Origin: Ricinus communis
Lineage: Eukaryota; Streptophyta; Magnoliopsida; Malpighiales; Euphorbiaceae
Direction of reading: 5' to 3'
DNA length: 64,000 bases
Assembly (NCBI RefSeq): GCF_019578655.1
Contig: NC_063263.1
Coordinates: 620,001-684,000 of the forward strand
The notes below the pieces were generated by a model, which searched no databases, was not told the origin of the DNA, and saw nothing but the letters and a program-made list of their open reading frames with translations. The translations under genes were made by a program, and so were the position numbers. Positions 12,377 to 24,576 of this stretch are shown in pieces. The number at the start of each line of letters is the position of its first letter. The first letter of the stretch is position 1.

Positions 12377-15040
12377 AGTTTAAGTGTCAAAAAACGGTAA
12401 TTTTTACAAAAATAAGGACTAAAATGCAAATTTCAAAATTTCCTCTATAGAGCTAATCGGCTCTTCATGGATCTAACTGGATTTTAACACCCCGATGTCA
12501 TTTTTTCGGATGATTTTACATTCATATACAGATTCTAGAAGGTTTTCTTAATGATAATCATTGTTTTTTTTTATAATTACTTAGATTTTAAATAAATAAA
12601 TTTGATGTTTATCGATATTTTCTAAAATATATCCATTTATCTAGGGATTGTTTTAAAATCCTACCTCTATAAATAGTAAGAGGTATTTATAAGGGGAGAG
12701 GCAAGAATTAAAATTTGACTGTGAATGAGATCAAAAGAGAAGAAACACTCGGATAGAATAAAAAGAGAGAAAATCAAAAGAAGATATAAAGAATTGTATT
12801 GACGATCATAATTAATATTTGAAGACCCAACCCATTTAAGAAAGAGTCATTTTGGGAAACAAGCCACTTAAGAAAAAGCATTTTTGGAAACCTGTTTTCA
12901 ATCAATTGAAGATTTGACAACGATAAATCCAGCTCTGGACACAGATCCAACATAGACGGTGACAACCTAAGGGCTCTTCCCACCATACATCTGCATCTAT
13001 CATAAAAATCAATTCTTTCATCAATTTGTGTCTTTTTATATTATTTGTTCTTAGAAACATTATTAGAGTTTTGATATTTGATAAATATGATTAGATTAGA
13101 TTTTATTAATATGCATAACAATAGGCTTTTGATTCTGATATTAAGAACTTGGTTTTTTTAGATCTGATGTTTTACCAATTAAGGTTTTAGATTTGATTAA
13201 AAATATGTTATAGGGTTAATATTTAGATCTATTTATTAATATGATTAAGTAATTAAGCCTGAATAAAACATTATTCTTTTTGTTTTGGTAATCTTTTGTT
13301 AGTTTATAAGATTTATGGTTTTCGTGATTTAGGATTTTTTTTGCTAATGTAACTTTTATTTTGTTATTTTTTATCTATTTTATCTCATTCTAATTAATTT
13401 TTAACATCTATGTATGTGAAAATTGGCTCTAGGGTGCGAGATTGTACTGGTAAACAAATGAAAAAATGGCAGAAACTTGCCCAAGGACCCTAGACTTAAG
13501 GCTAAAGTTGATCCAACATGAATTTAGTAGTCTAATAGGTTAATCAACCTTAACTGGGCTTAAAACTCTAAATCCAAGACTTAGTGAGATTAGTTAGGAT
13601 GGATGTGCTCATAACAAGATATATTGTCCATTAGGCTTAAAGGCTAGAATCTAAAGAGTATAACTAATGTAAATGGGCTGTAATATGTGAGCGGTTTGAT
13701 ACATAAAATATGCTAGACTAAGTTACCTGTGTGGCTCCCATATATTGGTATTTGAATAAAATATGCATAGCTTTATAGAATACTTTGTGTATATAATAAA
13801 TTTAAAGACTAATATATAATAAATTTAAAGAAAGTTGGCTTCAGATCCATCTTTGGACTCTATGTGTAAGCTTCCTTATAGAATCCGGTGGCGCCCCATC
13901 TCCACGCCAATCTCAATGATTAGGTAGCGTGTTCTCGATTAGGTTGAAAAGCCTTACAATGTCATAGTCGCTAAAGACACCTGGGTGCGTGCCCGAAACC
14001 GCCGCCCACAAGTACATTTACCATAAGGAATTAATCCTATTTATTTTTTATCTTCATCATAACTTTCTCATCAAACAATATAGGTAACCCAGATAATAAT
14101 TTTTATTTCCAGAATGGACTATTACAATCTAATCTATTCATTACTTTTGTTAAAAATGTATCTTTATACCATTAAAAAAATTTCATAGTTTAATATTTCA
14201 TATTCAATCATAATTCATTATTTTTATCAGTCATAGCATTCACGTTTCCTATAAAATGTTGGAATATAGTCACTAATAATGTATTAGTTGCATTAGACTC
14301 ATACCTTTTATACTACACTTCTCTTGTAGTAGATGATAATGATTCTTATTGTATTGACATAATAATTTTTTTTTGTTTTGTAACATTATAAATAGAGGTG
14401 GATGATACTATATTTGGGTGGTTATAATTTCTTTTTTGACATTATAAATTTCATTCTTTTCTTTAAAAATTAAGTAATTAGCCCACCAACCTTTAAGTTG
14501 ATAAGTGAATCCTATAGTTATTACTTTGCACATTTGTTTATCAGTATTATTTGTGGTTTTTTTAAGCGCACGAGTATATATTATCATATGTCTTAAAGTA
14601 TTTACGATTTGGTAATAAGAAAAGCCACCTATGTTCCATTATCTTAATTTGTTCTCATTGTACTTAGCAAATAGTTCATATGAATTCCTTTATAATCTTA
14701 AATCTATTGGTGAGGGCTCATATGATAAATTTCTATTGGGTAAGTCGGTATAGGTCTAGAACTCTTGTTTTCAAGATTTTCATTATTTAGAAAGTTTGAT
14801 ATTTTATTCAGTTCAGTTGTCAATGTATTTCCTAATTCTTCTAATTGGTGTTCATCAATTCTTTTAATTTATTTATATCATCTATTTGTTTAGAGAGGAC
14901 GTTTATCTAAGGTTTATTTTAATTGGTCTTGTTTTTTTTCTCCTTTTCTTCTTTTTATGGAACGTCCTTATCAAAGCTACCTTCTCTTTAAAAGCCACCG
15001 AGAGCCATCAATTTAGCATCCAAATACCATGCTTATCTGC
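12377..15040. other. AT-rich intergenic sequence without a recognised gene
   Basis: No coding region recognised on either strand. An imperfect tandem pair of about 33 bp lies at 12826-12893 (ccatttaagaaagagtcatt against ccacttaagaaaaagcattt). A TATA-like ctataaatagtaagagg lies near 12666-12682. Around 13890-14010 there is a short GC-richer patch of unknown origin. The rest is simple AT-rich DNA up to the start of the TA array. Confidence 0.45.
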
Positions 15041-15108
15041 TTGTCTTATGTATATATATGTATATATACATATATGTATACATATATGCATGTATATATA
15101 TATACATG

Positions 15109-15140
<32 letters not shown>

Positions 15141-15314
15141 CGTATACACATATATATGTATACATACATATATATATATAGTACCCGTTGGTTTAAGATT
15201 AATTATGAAAAAGTGCTTTGGTTTGAGTCCGGATTTTAATTTAATATATATATATATGTATATATGAAAAAGTGCTTTGGTTTGAGTCCGGATTTTAATT
15301 TAATTGATATATGC

Positions 15315-15370
<56 letters not shown>
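15041..15370 (+). repeat. TA-rich array, segment 1, with two Cassandra-LTR monomers
   Basis: Long (TA)n/(TATG)n runs hold two copies of the monomer whose core is gaaaaagtgctttggtttga (15181-15245 and 15265-15317). The first copy begins with gtacccgttggtttaaga. The array breaks at about 15371, where pararetroviral sequence begins, and resumes at 23021 and 31406. Confidence 0.85.
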
Positions 15371-15373
<3 letters not shown>

Positions 15374-15375
15374 AA

Positions 15376-15830
15376 TCTTTAAAGAAAAATTACCCATTCT
15401 TAAACATGACAAATTGATCATTTTTTTCAAAACCTTTAACCTACCTTGGATATTTTCTTGGCAATTCAAGGTGAAACCCTTTAAACCCTCTCCAAATGTA
15501 AATTCTATACCTCGCTTAGTTCGAGAAATATACATGGACAAACATATCAAGCTAATAAAGAAACTGTTTTGAAACATTTTGCGGGAAAAAATCCCATGAT
15601 ATCTGGTACGAGCCAATCTATGGGACAATTTAACTTTTTATCAGATAAAAGCAAAATTATCTACAAATACAACAAAGAAGGAATTCAAAGCAGCCTTGGA
15701 ACAAGCTTTGTCACAAGTCTCTGGAGATAGTGACAATGAGGACTCTGGAAGCACTAGTGGACCTAGCTTTACTCCTCAAAATGAAGATGATTGCTATGGA
15801 CTCGACAATTATGACATTATTTTTGACTAA
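15376..15830 (+). pseudogene. Caulimovirid ORF2, C-terminal part only (redundant end of copy 1)
   Basis: Corresponds to the last part of ORF2 seen at 22120-22601. It contains the end of the conserved segment, small deletions (near 15520-15545 and 15655-15665), and the acidic tail coding for SGDSDNEDSGSTSG up to TAA at 15828. Unlike the second occurrence in this insert, the Gly codon in the acidic tail is not a stop here. Function of ORF2 is unknown. Confidence 0.75.
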
Positions 15831-16084
15831 ATGGATAAGGAATCTTTCCTTTTTCACAAGTGGACAAAGAAAGACAAAACAAGAAGATAAACAAGCATCT
15901 TTTGAAGAATGGACAAAACAAAAAGACAAAACAAGTCGATAAGAATGAACAAGTGGCGGACAAAGAATCTTTTCTTTTTGACAAAGTGGACAAGATGGCA
16001 GAAAACTACTGTTTTCTTTTTGACAAATTAATAATGTAACGGACTCAAAATTGTTTGAAGTCCGAATAGTATAGTTTTTCTTAT

Positions 16085-16092
16085 TATAAATA
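16085..16092 (+). promoter_or_regulatory. Viral TATA box in the 3' intergenic region
   Basis: tataaata in cttattataaatatatg, some 250 bp after ORF2 and about 90 bp before an AATAAA. This is the position of the pregenomic RNA promoter in caulimovirids. The corresponding sites are tataaata at 22855 and a mutated tatatata at 31236. Confidence 0.6.
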
Positions 16093-16174
16093 TATGTACA
16101 TTAGAAGTAAGAAGGCATCACTTGAACTCTTGAACTATCTTCCCTACTATCTCTCTGTAAAATCTTCTCTATTC

Positions 16175-16180
16175 AATAAA
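16175..16180 (+). terminator. Viral polyadenylation signal AATAAA
   Basis: aataaa in ctattcaataaaagttt. In the other two occurrences of this region (about 22945 and 31325) the same place reads ctattcaaaaaaagttt or tattcaaaaaaagttt, so the signal is lost there. Confidence 0.5.
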
Positions 16181-16264
16181 AGTTTAAATTATTTACTTAC
16201 TTCTTCTCTTTCTCTTCTATTATTAACTATTTCTCTATTATTTCGATCCTCGCCCGTGCATCCA

Positions 16265-16421
16265 TGGTATCGTGAGCCTAGTCATTAAACTCGTGATATT
16301 GCTTTAGGTAGCCAGCCCGGGTTTCAGTTGGTGTCCCTCTTCCAATTATCACCGTGGTGGTGGTCCCTTGTAGGTGGTCCCACTATCCTAAACATTATTT
16401 ACTTGTTTATTGTCTTTGGTA
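16265..16421 (+). promoter_or_regulatory. Viral primer-binding site and ORF1 leader
   Basis: tggtatcgtgagcc at 16265-16278 resembles the initiator-tRNA-Met primer site tggtatcagagc of caulimovirids with changes in the middle. It lies about 145 nt before the ORF1 start at 16422. This is the only place in the window where the junction of 3' end, primer site and leader is preserved; the second viral copy lacks it. Confidence 0.6.
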
Positions 16422-19400
16422 ATGACATCGTTGTTTCGCAGTTTTAGTAGTCGAGAAATAGTTTCTCCTTCTTCTTCTTCTACTCTTTCTGATTTAAATT
16501 CTGAAGAATTTACTGCTGCTCGTGAGTCTAATATCCCGTAAATAGAAAACCAGCTAACATAATTGGTCCATCCCTAAACAAAATGTTAATAGTATTTATC
16601 GAATTGGAACTTTTGATTTTGCACAAAATTATTCTATTAAACAAACTATTGCTTTAAATAAATCTCATGAAAATTTACATTTACTTTCATCTCTCCGCAT
16701 TGCATGAACATATTAAAAGAAAAATTTAAATTTTTGCATATAGGTATGGTCTGAAATTGTCAAGTAAACCTTTATTTAGAATTGGATTGGACATACCTAT
16801 TTTTCTTTGTTTAAGAGATGCAAGACATTTGAATTTTTCAAATTCACTTTGGCTGGCTATGGTCAATCAAATTTAGCCAATGGTCCCGCTCTATTTTAAT
16901 TGTTATCCAAATTTTCAATTTCATTATTTGATTCAAATATTTTAGACACTTTGGTTTTAACCGTTAAAACCAAAAATATGGATTTTCGAAAATTTAGAAG
17001 CCATCATTTTAGTAATTATAATGGCTATCAACCAACCATAGATCCTAGAAAGAGACATTCTTTAACAAGAAATGAAATGATTTTATTTCGTTAACTTTAC
17101 TAATTAGAAGTTCCAAAAGACTAAAATGGAAATTTACAAGTCCCCATCTATTGAGGACAACTGATTACCTCGATCTATTGCGAAGTTTCACAAATTTTAG
17201 AAAGATAGCCTAATGGATTTTCACCTCTACTTTTTACCTTCATCTAGATTGTCTACTTTTGAAAATTCTAACACACACACAACCACGTCCAATACAAATT
17301 TACAAGGAGTTGATTTTGATAATAGAATTCCTCAACCTTACAATCGATTACATTAATATAGATCAAGATAAAAATTCGGATGAACTGTTTTGTCACCCTC
17401 AAGATCAACTATGGAAAATTTTTCAACTTTAAATATGATTTCTACTCCTTTTGAAATAGATAAACCTTTCTTACGATCTGATTATTATCATATAAGAAAT
17501 CGTGAAAAAGTTTTATGGTTTCAAAACCATTTTTCAAGGGGGGAGAGAGAGACTATTCAAGAAAAATTTTATGAATATTTAAATTCTGTTAAGGTTAATG
17601 TTCCATTTTTCATTTGATTTGAAATTTATTGTAACGATAATAATATAGATTTTTCTTTTAAAAACCTTTTTACAAATGATAGAGTTTCTAAAACTTGGAC
17701 TACAATTAATTAAATTAAATGATAAAGATGATATTTTGAACCAAATAAATTTAAAATTAGCTAGTCTGTCTTTGAAAGATAAACCTTCTGTTAGTGTACT
17801 TAATTATGATAATTCTGAACAAAATGAAGTTAAAAATTTAGAGAGTCAATTTATTAACGATAAATTTGAAATAAATAAAATATACCATAATAGAGGTTTT
17901 GACAAACCTAGGACTAGACATTATTATCCTAGACCTACCTCCCGGATGTCTTGTTTGAGGAAAGAGTTAGCTTTACTCAAGCAAAATATGATAGAGATTC
18001 ATTTATGAATGGAACTTAGATGGTCTGTCTCGAATATCGATTTTAAATATGTTACTACGAGCCAATGACTCATGGACCCGTATTTACGATGGAGCTAGAT
18101 CGTAGAATAGATCGATAAAAAAATAGCTCGGATGTTAATATCGGCTTCAATCGGGTCAATTAAAAGGATGGTGGGATAATTACACCTCCTTAGAAGATAA
18201 ATCAAGGATTTAAATGCTAGAAAAATAGTTATTAAAACTGAGAATCAAACATCTGTTCAAACTGAAGAAGAAGATGCTGTAGCAACTTTACTTTTTGCTA
18301 TTACAAAATATTTTGTTGGTGAACCTAATCAATATCAAATTCGATCTTCTGAAATTCTTTCAAATTTAACTTGTCCTAAACTTCAAGATTTTCAACGGTA
18401 CAAAGATGTCTTTTTAACAAAAGTTTTCTAGAATCTGATTGTAACCATAGTTTTTGGAAAGAAAGATTTATTGCTGGTTTACCTAAATTATTCGCTGAAA
18501 AGGTTAGAACAAGGATTAGAGATTTTTATGGAAATACTATTCCTTATGATACTTTAACCTATGGAGAAATTATTAATTTTATTAATAATGAAGGCTTAGC
18601 TTTGTGTACTGATTTGAAATTAAAAGCTAAAATTAAAAATGAATTTTCACAATCTAAAAAGGAGTTAGGAGATTTATGTTCTCAATATGGCTATGAACGT
18701 ATTCAAGCTCCTTCTTCAAAAACTAAAAAATATTTGAAAAAAAAATCTTCTAATAAAAATTATAGAAAAAATTCTTCGAATTTTCAAAAACCTTCTTCAT
18801 CCAAAAATGTTTCTCAAAATAAAAATAAAAATGAAAATAATAAAAAGAAATGTCCTCCTGTTTGTTACAAATGTGGTCGTGTTGGTCTTTTTAAATCCCA
18901 GTATAGGATGAAAGAAAAGATTAATAAGTTAGACATTTCTGATAAACTTAAAGATCAAATGCTTAACCTTTACTTTCCGTCTGGCCACTGCTAAAATTGA
19001 TTTAAGTGATTTTGAAGAAAATGATTTAAATATTTTAAGTGATTCTTCTTCTACAACACCGATTTTGAAACATGTAGGGTCCCGAATTTGTACAGTGTCC
19101 TTGTTGTAATTCAACTTTAAATGTCTTATCAAAAGAAACTCTTTCTGATCTTTTTGAATTAGTTGACAAAATTAATGACCCTTCTGATAGAGAAAAATAT
19201 TTTTTGAAATTAAGAGATATTGTTTTACACAATGAGACCCAAAAAACTGAACCTATTCCTTACAATTTAAAAGAAATTTTTCAAAGATTTGAACCAATAT
19301 CTTCTAGAAATTCTACACCTAATATTCAAGATTTACAAGAAGAAATTAATAAATTGAAAAATGAAAATTTAGATTTCAAAGAAAGAATTTTAAAATTGGA

Positions 19401-21408
19401 ACTAAATAGGAAAAATAAAGATATTGCTAAGTCCTCTGAAAATACGAATGATTCTCATATTAATGAATTTTTAGCTCATATTACTAGAGTAAATTTTTAT
19501 AAATGGTTTATTTTTGTTAGAATTCTTATAAATGATTTTAAAATTGAGACAATTGCTTTAGTTGATTCTCCGAGCGTGTAACAAGAAGAATTGATACCTA
19601 CGTTTTTGAAAAACAACCAAAATTACATGATGGTTCAAGAATGCAAATAAATTATAAGCTTTCTAAAGTTAAAATTTGTAATAATGGATTATGTTTTTAC
19701 ACTTCTTTTATTCTAATAAAAAATCTATCTGCTACTGTTATTCTTGGAACTTCGTTTTTAGCATTGCTTTATCCTTTTTCAGTAGACACTCACGGTATCA
19801 AAACTAGATTATTAGGAAAAGAAATTTGTTTTAAATTCATCTTCTCTGAGCAAGAAAAAGACATAAATGTTTTAAAGAAAAATTGCGTTTTTAATGATCT
19901 TATTAGTCAAAAGAAAAAACAAATCGCTTTTTTAAACAAAGAAATCTTATCTTTAAAGATTAAAGAAGAGTTAGACCTTGATGTGACAAAAGCCAAAATA
20001 AAAGATATTGAGAATCTCTTTACTAAAGACTTATGTGCACCTGTCCCAAATGCCTTTTGGAATAGGAAAAAACATGTGATTTCTTTACCTTAAGTTAAAG
20101 ATTTTTCTGAAAATGACATACCAACAAAATCACATGCTATACATATGAATACAGAACTTGAAAATCATTGTAAAAAGGAAATTGATGAGTTATTACAAAA
20201 AGGATTAATTGTGAATTCTAGTTCTCCCTCGCCTCCTATGTTTATAATGCAGCTGAGAGAGAACGTGGTGTATCTAGACTTGTCATAAATTATAAACCTT
20301 TAAATAAAGTTTTAGAATGGATTAGATACCCTTTACCTAACAAAAGAGATTTGTTGAAAAAACTTTATGATTCAAAAATTTATTCTAAGTTTAACATGAA
20401 ATCTGGTTTTTGGCAAATCCAAATTGATGAAAAGGATCGTTATAAAACTAGTTTTAATGTTCCTTTTGGTCATTATGAATGGAATGTCATGCCATTTGGA
20501 TTGAAAAATGCACCATCGAAATTTCAAAGAATTATGAATGACATTTTTCGTGATCATCAATCATTCACCATCGTTTACATAGATGATGTCTTAGTCTTCT
20601 CAAATTCATTAGCACAACATTTCTCTCATTTGCATAAATTTTACAATATAATTAAGCAAAATGGTTTAGTTGTTTCTGCACCTAAAATAAAATTATGTCA
20701 AACAAAAATTAGATTTCTTGGACATGAAATTTTTGAAAATATTGTTTCACCAATTGCAAGAGTTTTAGAATTTACTTCCAAATTTTCTGATGAAATCAAG
20801 GACAAAAATCAACTTCAAAGATTTTTGGGATGCCTCAATTATGTGTCTGATTTTTTCAAAGATATTAGAATTCTTTGCAAACCTTTATTCAATCGTCTTA
20901 GAAAAAATCCAAAACCCTGGACCCATGAACACACTCGAGTCGTACAAACTATTAAACAGAAAATTCGTCATTTACCTTGTATATCCATACCACATCCAAA
21001 TGCCTTTCTTATAGTAGAAACAGATGCCTCTGATTTTGGTTTTGGGGGTATTCTCAAACAGAGGTTACCTGGTCAAAATACAGAGTCTTTGGTTAGATTT
21101 CACTCTGGAGCATGGAATGAAACCCAATCCAAATACTCTACTATTAAAAAAGAGCTTTTATCAATTGTTTTGTGTATTACAAAATTTGAAGTTGATTTAG
21201 TTGGAAAACATTTTTTATTACGTATTGATTGTAGTCGCAAAAATATTTTGGAAAAGATGTTAAAAATTTTATTTCGAAACAAGTTTTTGCCAGATGGCAA
21301 GCACTTTTAGGAATATTTGATTTTGATATTGAGTATATTAAAGGTTCTTCAAATTCTTTGCCTGATTTTTTGAGAAGAGAATTTTTGCAGGGAAATAAAT
21401 CAAGCTAG
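16422..21408 (+). pseudogene. Caulimovirid ORF1 polyprotein, copy 1, multiply broken
   Basis: ORF1 starts at ATG 16422 and its stop position is TAG 21406. The order of domains is: a 30K-type movement protein (16422-17110, frame-shifted several times); a linker (17390-18010); coat protein (about 18180-18760); a Lys/Asn-rich segment and a zinc knuckle (18863-18904); a retropepsin-like protease region (about 19480-19660); RT (about 20100-20900, YIDD at 20576-20587); and RNase H (21000-21400, ETDASDFGFGG). Breaks: the knuckle has Leu and Tyr where the second copy has its His and last Cys; the motif A position of RT is Asn (20393-20395) where the second copy has Asp; a deletion near 20225 removes part of RT. 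No function remains. Confidence 0.85.
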
Positions 21409-21413
21409 TTCTT

Positions 21414-22601
21414 ATGGGCACTCCCATTAAGAAAAAATTATCTCCAGCCGATTTTGCGGCTAAAAAGTCTGGACAATCTTCGTTGGTTTCTACCAACAGA
21501 TTTGAAATACTTGACAAAACTCCTTCTACCCCACCTAAACCATCCAACTTTTTACAAGCTGTTACAAAACCAGGTTCTTCTAAAACCGAACCACCCAAAT
21601 ATTTCACAAAACCTCAACACCAAATTGTAACTATTCTTGAAAGCGAAATATTCAATGGGAATTTGGAAAATCCCAATTATCAATAATTATTTCAACATAC
21701 TTTTCACTCTGGACAATTTTTCATTCCTGAAAGTTCGTACAAACTAAAATTTTTTTACGAACTTATCCTTTTGGACACTCACTCAATAGAAATTGAACAT
21801 TCCTTTGATAAAGACGTTCCTGAAAAAATCTCCTATTCAAAATGCGAATTTTGAAAGTCCTTACCCTAACCGACCGGAACCAAAATCCTTATAATCGCCA
21901 AAAATTTTCACATTACCTTTACACCTCCTTGCTTCCAATTATTTTGATTATAAGAAAGCCCGGTACTATACTTTTTATCTTCAAATTGGAACCACTCCTG
22001 GTTCTTTATGTTTCACAAAACCAACTCAAAAATATTTCCCAATTGGTTTTCTGATTGGTGGACCTATTTTGGACTTTGCCCAGAAATTCCACCTACTAAA
22101 ATTATGGAAGGATTTACCATCTTTAAAGAAAAATTACCCATTCTTAACCATGAAAAATTGATCATTTTTTCCGAAACCTTTAACCTACCTTGGATATTTT
22201 CTTGGCAATTCAAGGTGAAACCCTTTAAACCCTCTCCAAATGTAAATTCTATTGCCTGTTTAGTTCGAGAATATAGTGTCAAATAGTGGACAAACTGCAA
22301 AGACATTCAAGCTAATAAAGAAACTGTTTTGAAACATTTTACGGGAAAAAATTCCATGATATCTGGTACGAGCCAATCTATGGGACAATTTAACTTTTTA
22401 TCGGATAAAAGCAAAATTTTAGCAAAATTATCTGGAAATACAACAAAGAAGGAATTCAAAGCAGCCTTGGAACAAGCTTTGTCACAAGTCTCTGGAGATA
22501 GTGACAATGAGGACTCTTGAAGCACTAGTGGACCTAGCTTTACTTCTCAAAATGAAGATGATTGCTATGGACTCGACAATTATGACATTATTTTTGACTA
22601 A
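21414..22601 (+). pseudogene. Caulimovirid ORF2 of unknown function, copy 1
   Basis: Starts at ATG 21414, five bases after the ORF1 stop codon, in a tight arrangement that suggests linked translation in the virus. The N-terminal part is Lys/Pro/Ser-rich (MGTPIKKKLSPADFAAKKSG). The middle is rich in aromatic residues, and the C-terminus is acidic. Stops and shifts occur at about 21684, 21856 and 22284, and TGA at 22518-22520 removes the last about 27 residues. I do not recognise a domain in it. Position and size match ORF2 of Florendovirus-like elements. Confidence 0.7.
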
Positions 22602-23020
22602 ATGGACAAGGAATCTTTCCTTTTTCACAAGTGGACAAAGAAAGACAAAACAAGAAGATAAACAAGCATCTTTTGAAGAATGGACAAAACAAAAAGACAA
22701 AACAAGTCGATAAGAATGAACAAGTGGCGAACAAAGAATCTTTTCTTTTTGACAAAGTGGACAAGATGGCGTATAACCACTGTTTTCTTTTGACAAATTA
22801 ATAATGTAACGGACTCAAAATTGTTTCAAGTCCGAATAGTATAGTTTTTCTTATTATAAATAGATGTACATTAGAAGTAAGAAGGCATCACTTGAACTCT
22901 TGAACTATCTTCCCTACTATCTCTCTGTAAAATCTTCTCTATTCAAAAAAAGTTTAAATTATTTACTTACTTCTTCTCTTTTCTCTTCTTCTATTATTAA
23001 CTATTTCTCTATTATTTCTA
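22602..23020 (+). other. Viral 3' intergenic region, end of copy 1
   Basis: Matches 15831-16245. Contains repeated aagtggacaaag/atggacaaaacaa motifs (22602-22760), the TATA box at 22855-22862 and the mutated polyadenylation site near 22945. Viral sequence ends at about 23020 in ctctattatttct and runs straight into (TA)n. Confidence 0.75.
22855..22862 (+). promoter_or_regulatory. Viral TATA box (second occurrence in copy 1)
   Basis: tataaata in cttattataaatagatg, equivalent to the site at 16085. Confidence 0.5.
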
Positions 23021-23252
23021 TATATATATATACATATATGTATATATACATATATATATACATATATATGTATATATATATACATGTATATATACATATA
23101 TATTAAGATTAATTATGAAAAAGTGCTTTGGTTTGAGTCCGGATTTTAATTTAACATATATATATATATATATATATATCTATATACATATATATGTATA
23201 TACATAAGATTAATTTTGAAAAAGTGCTTTGGTTTGAGTCCGATTTTAATTT

Positions 23253-23314
<62 letters not shown>

Positions 23315-23632
23315 CATATATATATATGTAAAAAGTGCTTTGGTTTGAGTCCGGATTTTAATTTAATTGATATATGCATGTATATATACATATATGTATA
23401 TTATATATATAGACATATATGTATATATACATATATATATATATAGTACCCGTTGGTTTAAGATTAATTATGAAAAAGTGCTTTGGTTTAAGTCCGGATT
23501 TTAATTTAATTGATATATGCATGTATATATATATATATGTATGTATACATACATATGTATACATATATGTATGTATACATATGTATATATACATACATAT
23601 GTATGTATACATATATATATATATATATAGTA

Positions 23633-23735
23633 CCCCTTGGTTTAAGATTAATTATGAAAAAGTGCTTTGGTTTGAGTCCGGATTTTAATTTAATATATAT
23701 ATATCACTTTTTCATAATTAATCTTAAACCAACGG

Positions 23736-23745
<10 letters not shown>
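23633..23745. repeat. Inverted pair of monomers (potential hairpin)
   Basis: The plus-strand copy gtaccccttggtttaagatt at 23630 continues through aattatgaaaaagtg. It is answered at 23705-23740 by its reverse complement, cactttttcataattaatct, ending accaacgggtac. The arms are about 35 bp with a loop of about 40 bp. It is the only inverted monomer noticed. Confidence 0.8.
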
Positions 23746-23780
<35 letters not shown>

Positions 23781-24040
23781 TTAAAAATCCGGTTTGAGTC
23801 CGATTTTAATTTAATTGAGTTAGTGAATAGTGAGGCTTACTACAGGATTTGGTGGCTTACATATATATACATATATATATATATATAGTACCCGTTGGTT
23901 TAAGATTAATTGTGAAAAAAGTTCTTTGGTTTGAGTCCGGATTTCAATTTAATTGAGTTAGTGAATAGTCATGCTTACTCCGGGATTTGGTGGCTTTAAG
24001 CCTACCCATTCCCTGGTGCCGGTCACGGGCCCACAGATTG

Positions 24041-24066
24041 GGTCATTACAAAGTTGATATCAGAGC
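24041..24066 (+). promoter_or_regulatory. TRIM LTR end and primer-binding site, array segment 2
   Basis: ggtcattaca (LTR end) is followed by aagttgatatcagagc. tgatatcagagc (24055-24066) differs by one base from the initiator-Met site seen intact at 33024. The sequence returns to TA repeat right after it. Confidence 0.7.
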
Positions 24067-24576
24067 AGCATATATATATATATACTGAATATAATATATA
24101 TATTATATATATACATATATGTGTATACATGTACATGTACATATACATATACATGAGTACATGTACATACATACATATATATAAGTGATTTGGTTTTACC
24201 GTTGGTTTACATGATAGTACATGTTTATAGTATGTAAAAAGTCTGGTTAAGGATATTTAATAATTAAACAAGTATTTATATGTTATATAGACATATATAT
24301 ATATATTATAGTATATATATATGTATATACATACATATATTTATATATATGTTAGTACCGGGTTTAAGATTAATTATGAAAAAGTGCTTATGCATGTATA
24401 TACACATATACATATACATATTTATATAGTAGTTGGTTTAGATTAATTATGAAAAAGTGATTTGGTTTGAGTCCGGATTTTAATTTAATTGATATATGCG
24501 TTGGTTTAAGATTAATTATGAAAAAAGTGCTTTGGTTTGAGTCCAGATTTTAATTTAATTGATATATGCGTGTATA

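Larger units (their letters stand above)
15371..23020 (+). mobile_element. Endogenous caulimovirid copy 1, longer than one genome unit, decayed
   Basis: A Caulimoviridae-type genome lies between two blocks of the TA array. Order: tail of ORF2 and 3' region (15371-16264), primer-binding site and leader (16265-16421), ORF1 (16422-21408), ORF2 (21414-22601), 3' region again (22602-23020). The first about 880 bp and the last about 900 bp are the same part of the genome, offset by 6744 bp, so the insert is terminally redundant. Two ORFs, with all replication domains in the first, point to a Florendovirus-like virus rather than a one-ORF petuvirus; this assignment is from recalled genome layouts. 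Many stops and frameshifts make it inactive. Confidence 0.85.
23021..24576 (+). repeat. TA-rich array, segment 2, with about eleven Cassandra-LTR monomers
   Basis: Monomers with the core gaaaaagtgctttggtttga lie near 23104, 23207, 23330, 23446, 23630, 23785, 23888, 24355, 24430 and 24502, with one inverted copy at 23705-23740. They are separated by (TA)n of variable length with TATG/CATA interruptions. The copies at 23785 and 23888 continue into gagttagtgaatagt, and the latter runs on into the LTR end (ggtcattaca, 24041-24050). Confidence 0.85.

Noticed and set aside
13830..14010. tggcgcc-containing patch as a primer-binding site
   Set aside because: No LTR end lies next to it and no retroelement coding region follows within 1 kb.
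14886..15267. Open frames rich in Tyr, Ile and Met over TA-repeat DNA (also at 23021-24000 and 31400-32950)
   Set aside because: They arise because long (TA)n/(TATG)n runs have no stop in some frames. The protein has no family resemblance and both strands are open.
15236..15628. Minus-strand open frame across the array and viral start
   Set aside because: It spans a junction between repeat and viral DNA and is antisense to the viral ORF2 tail; it is a by-product of sequence composition.
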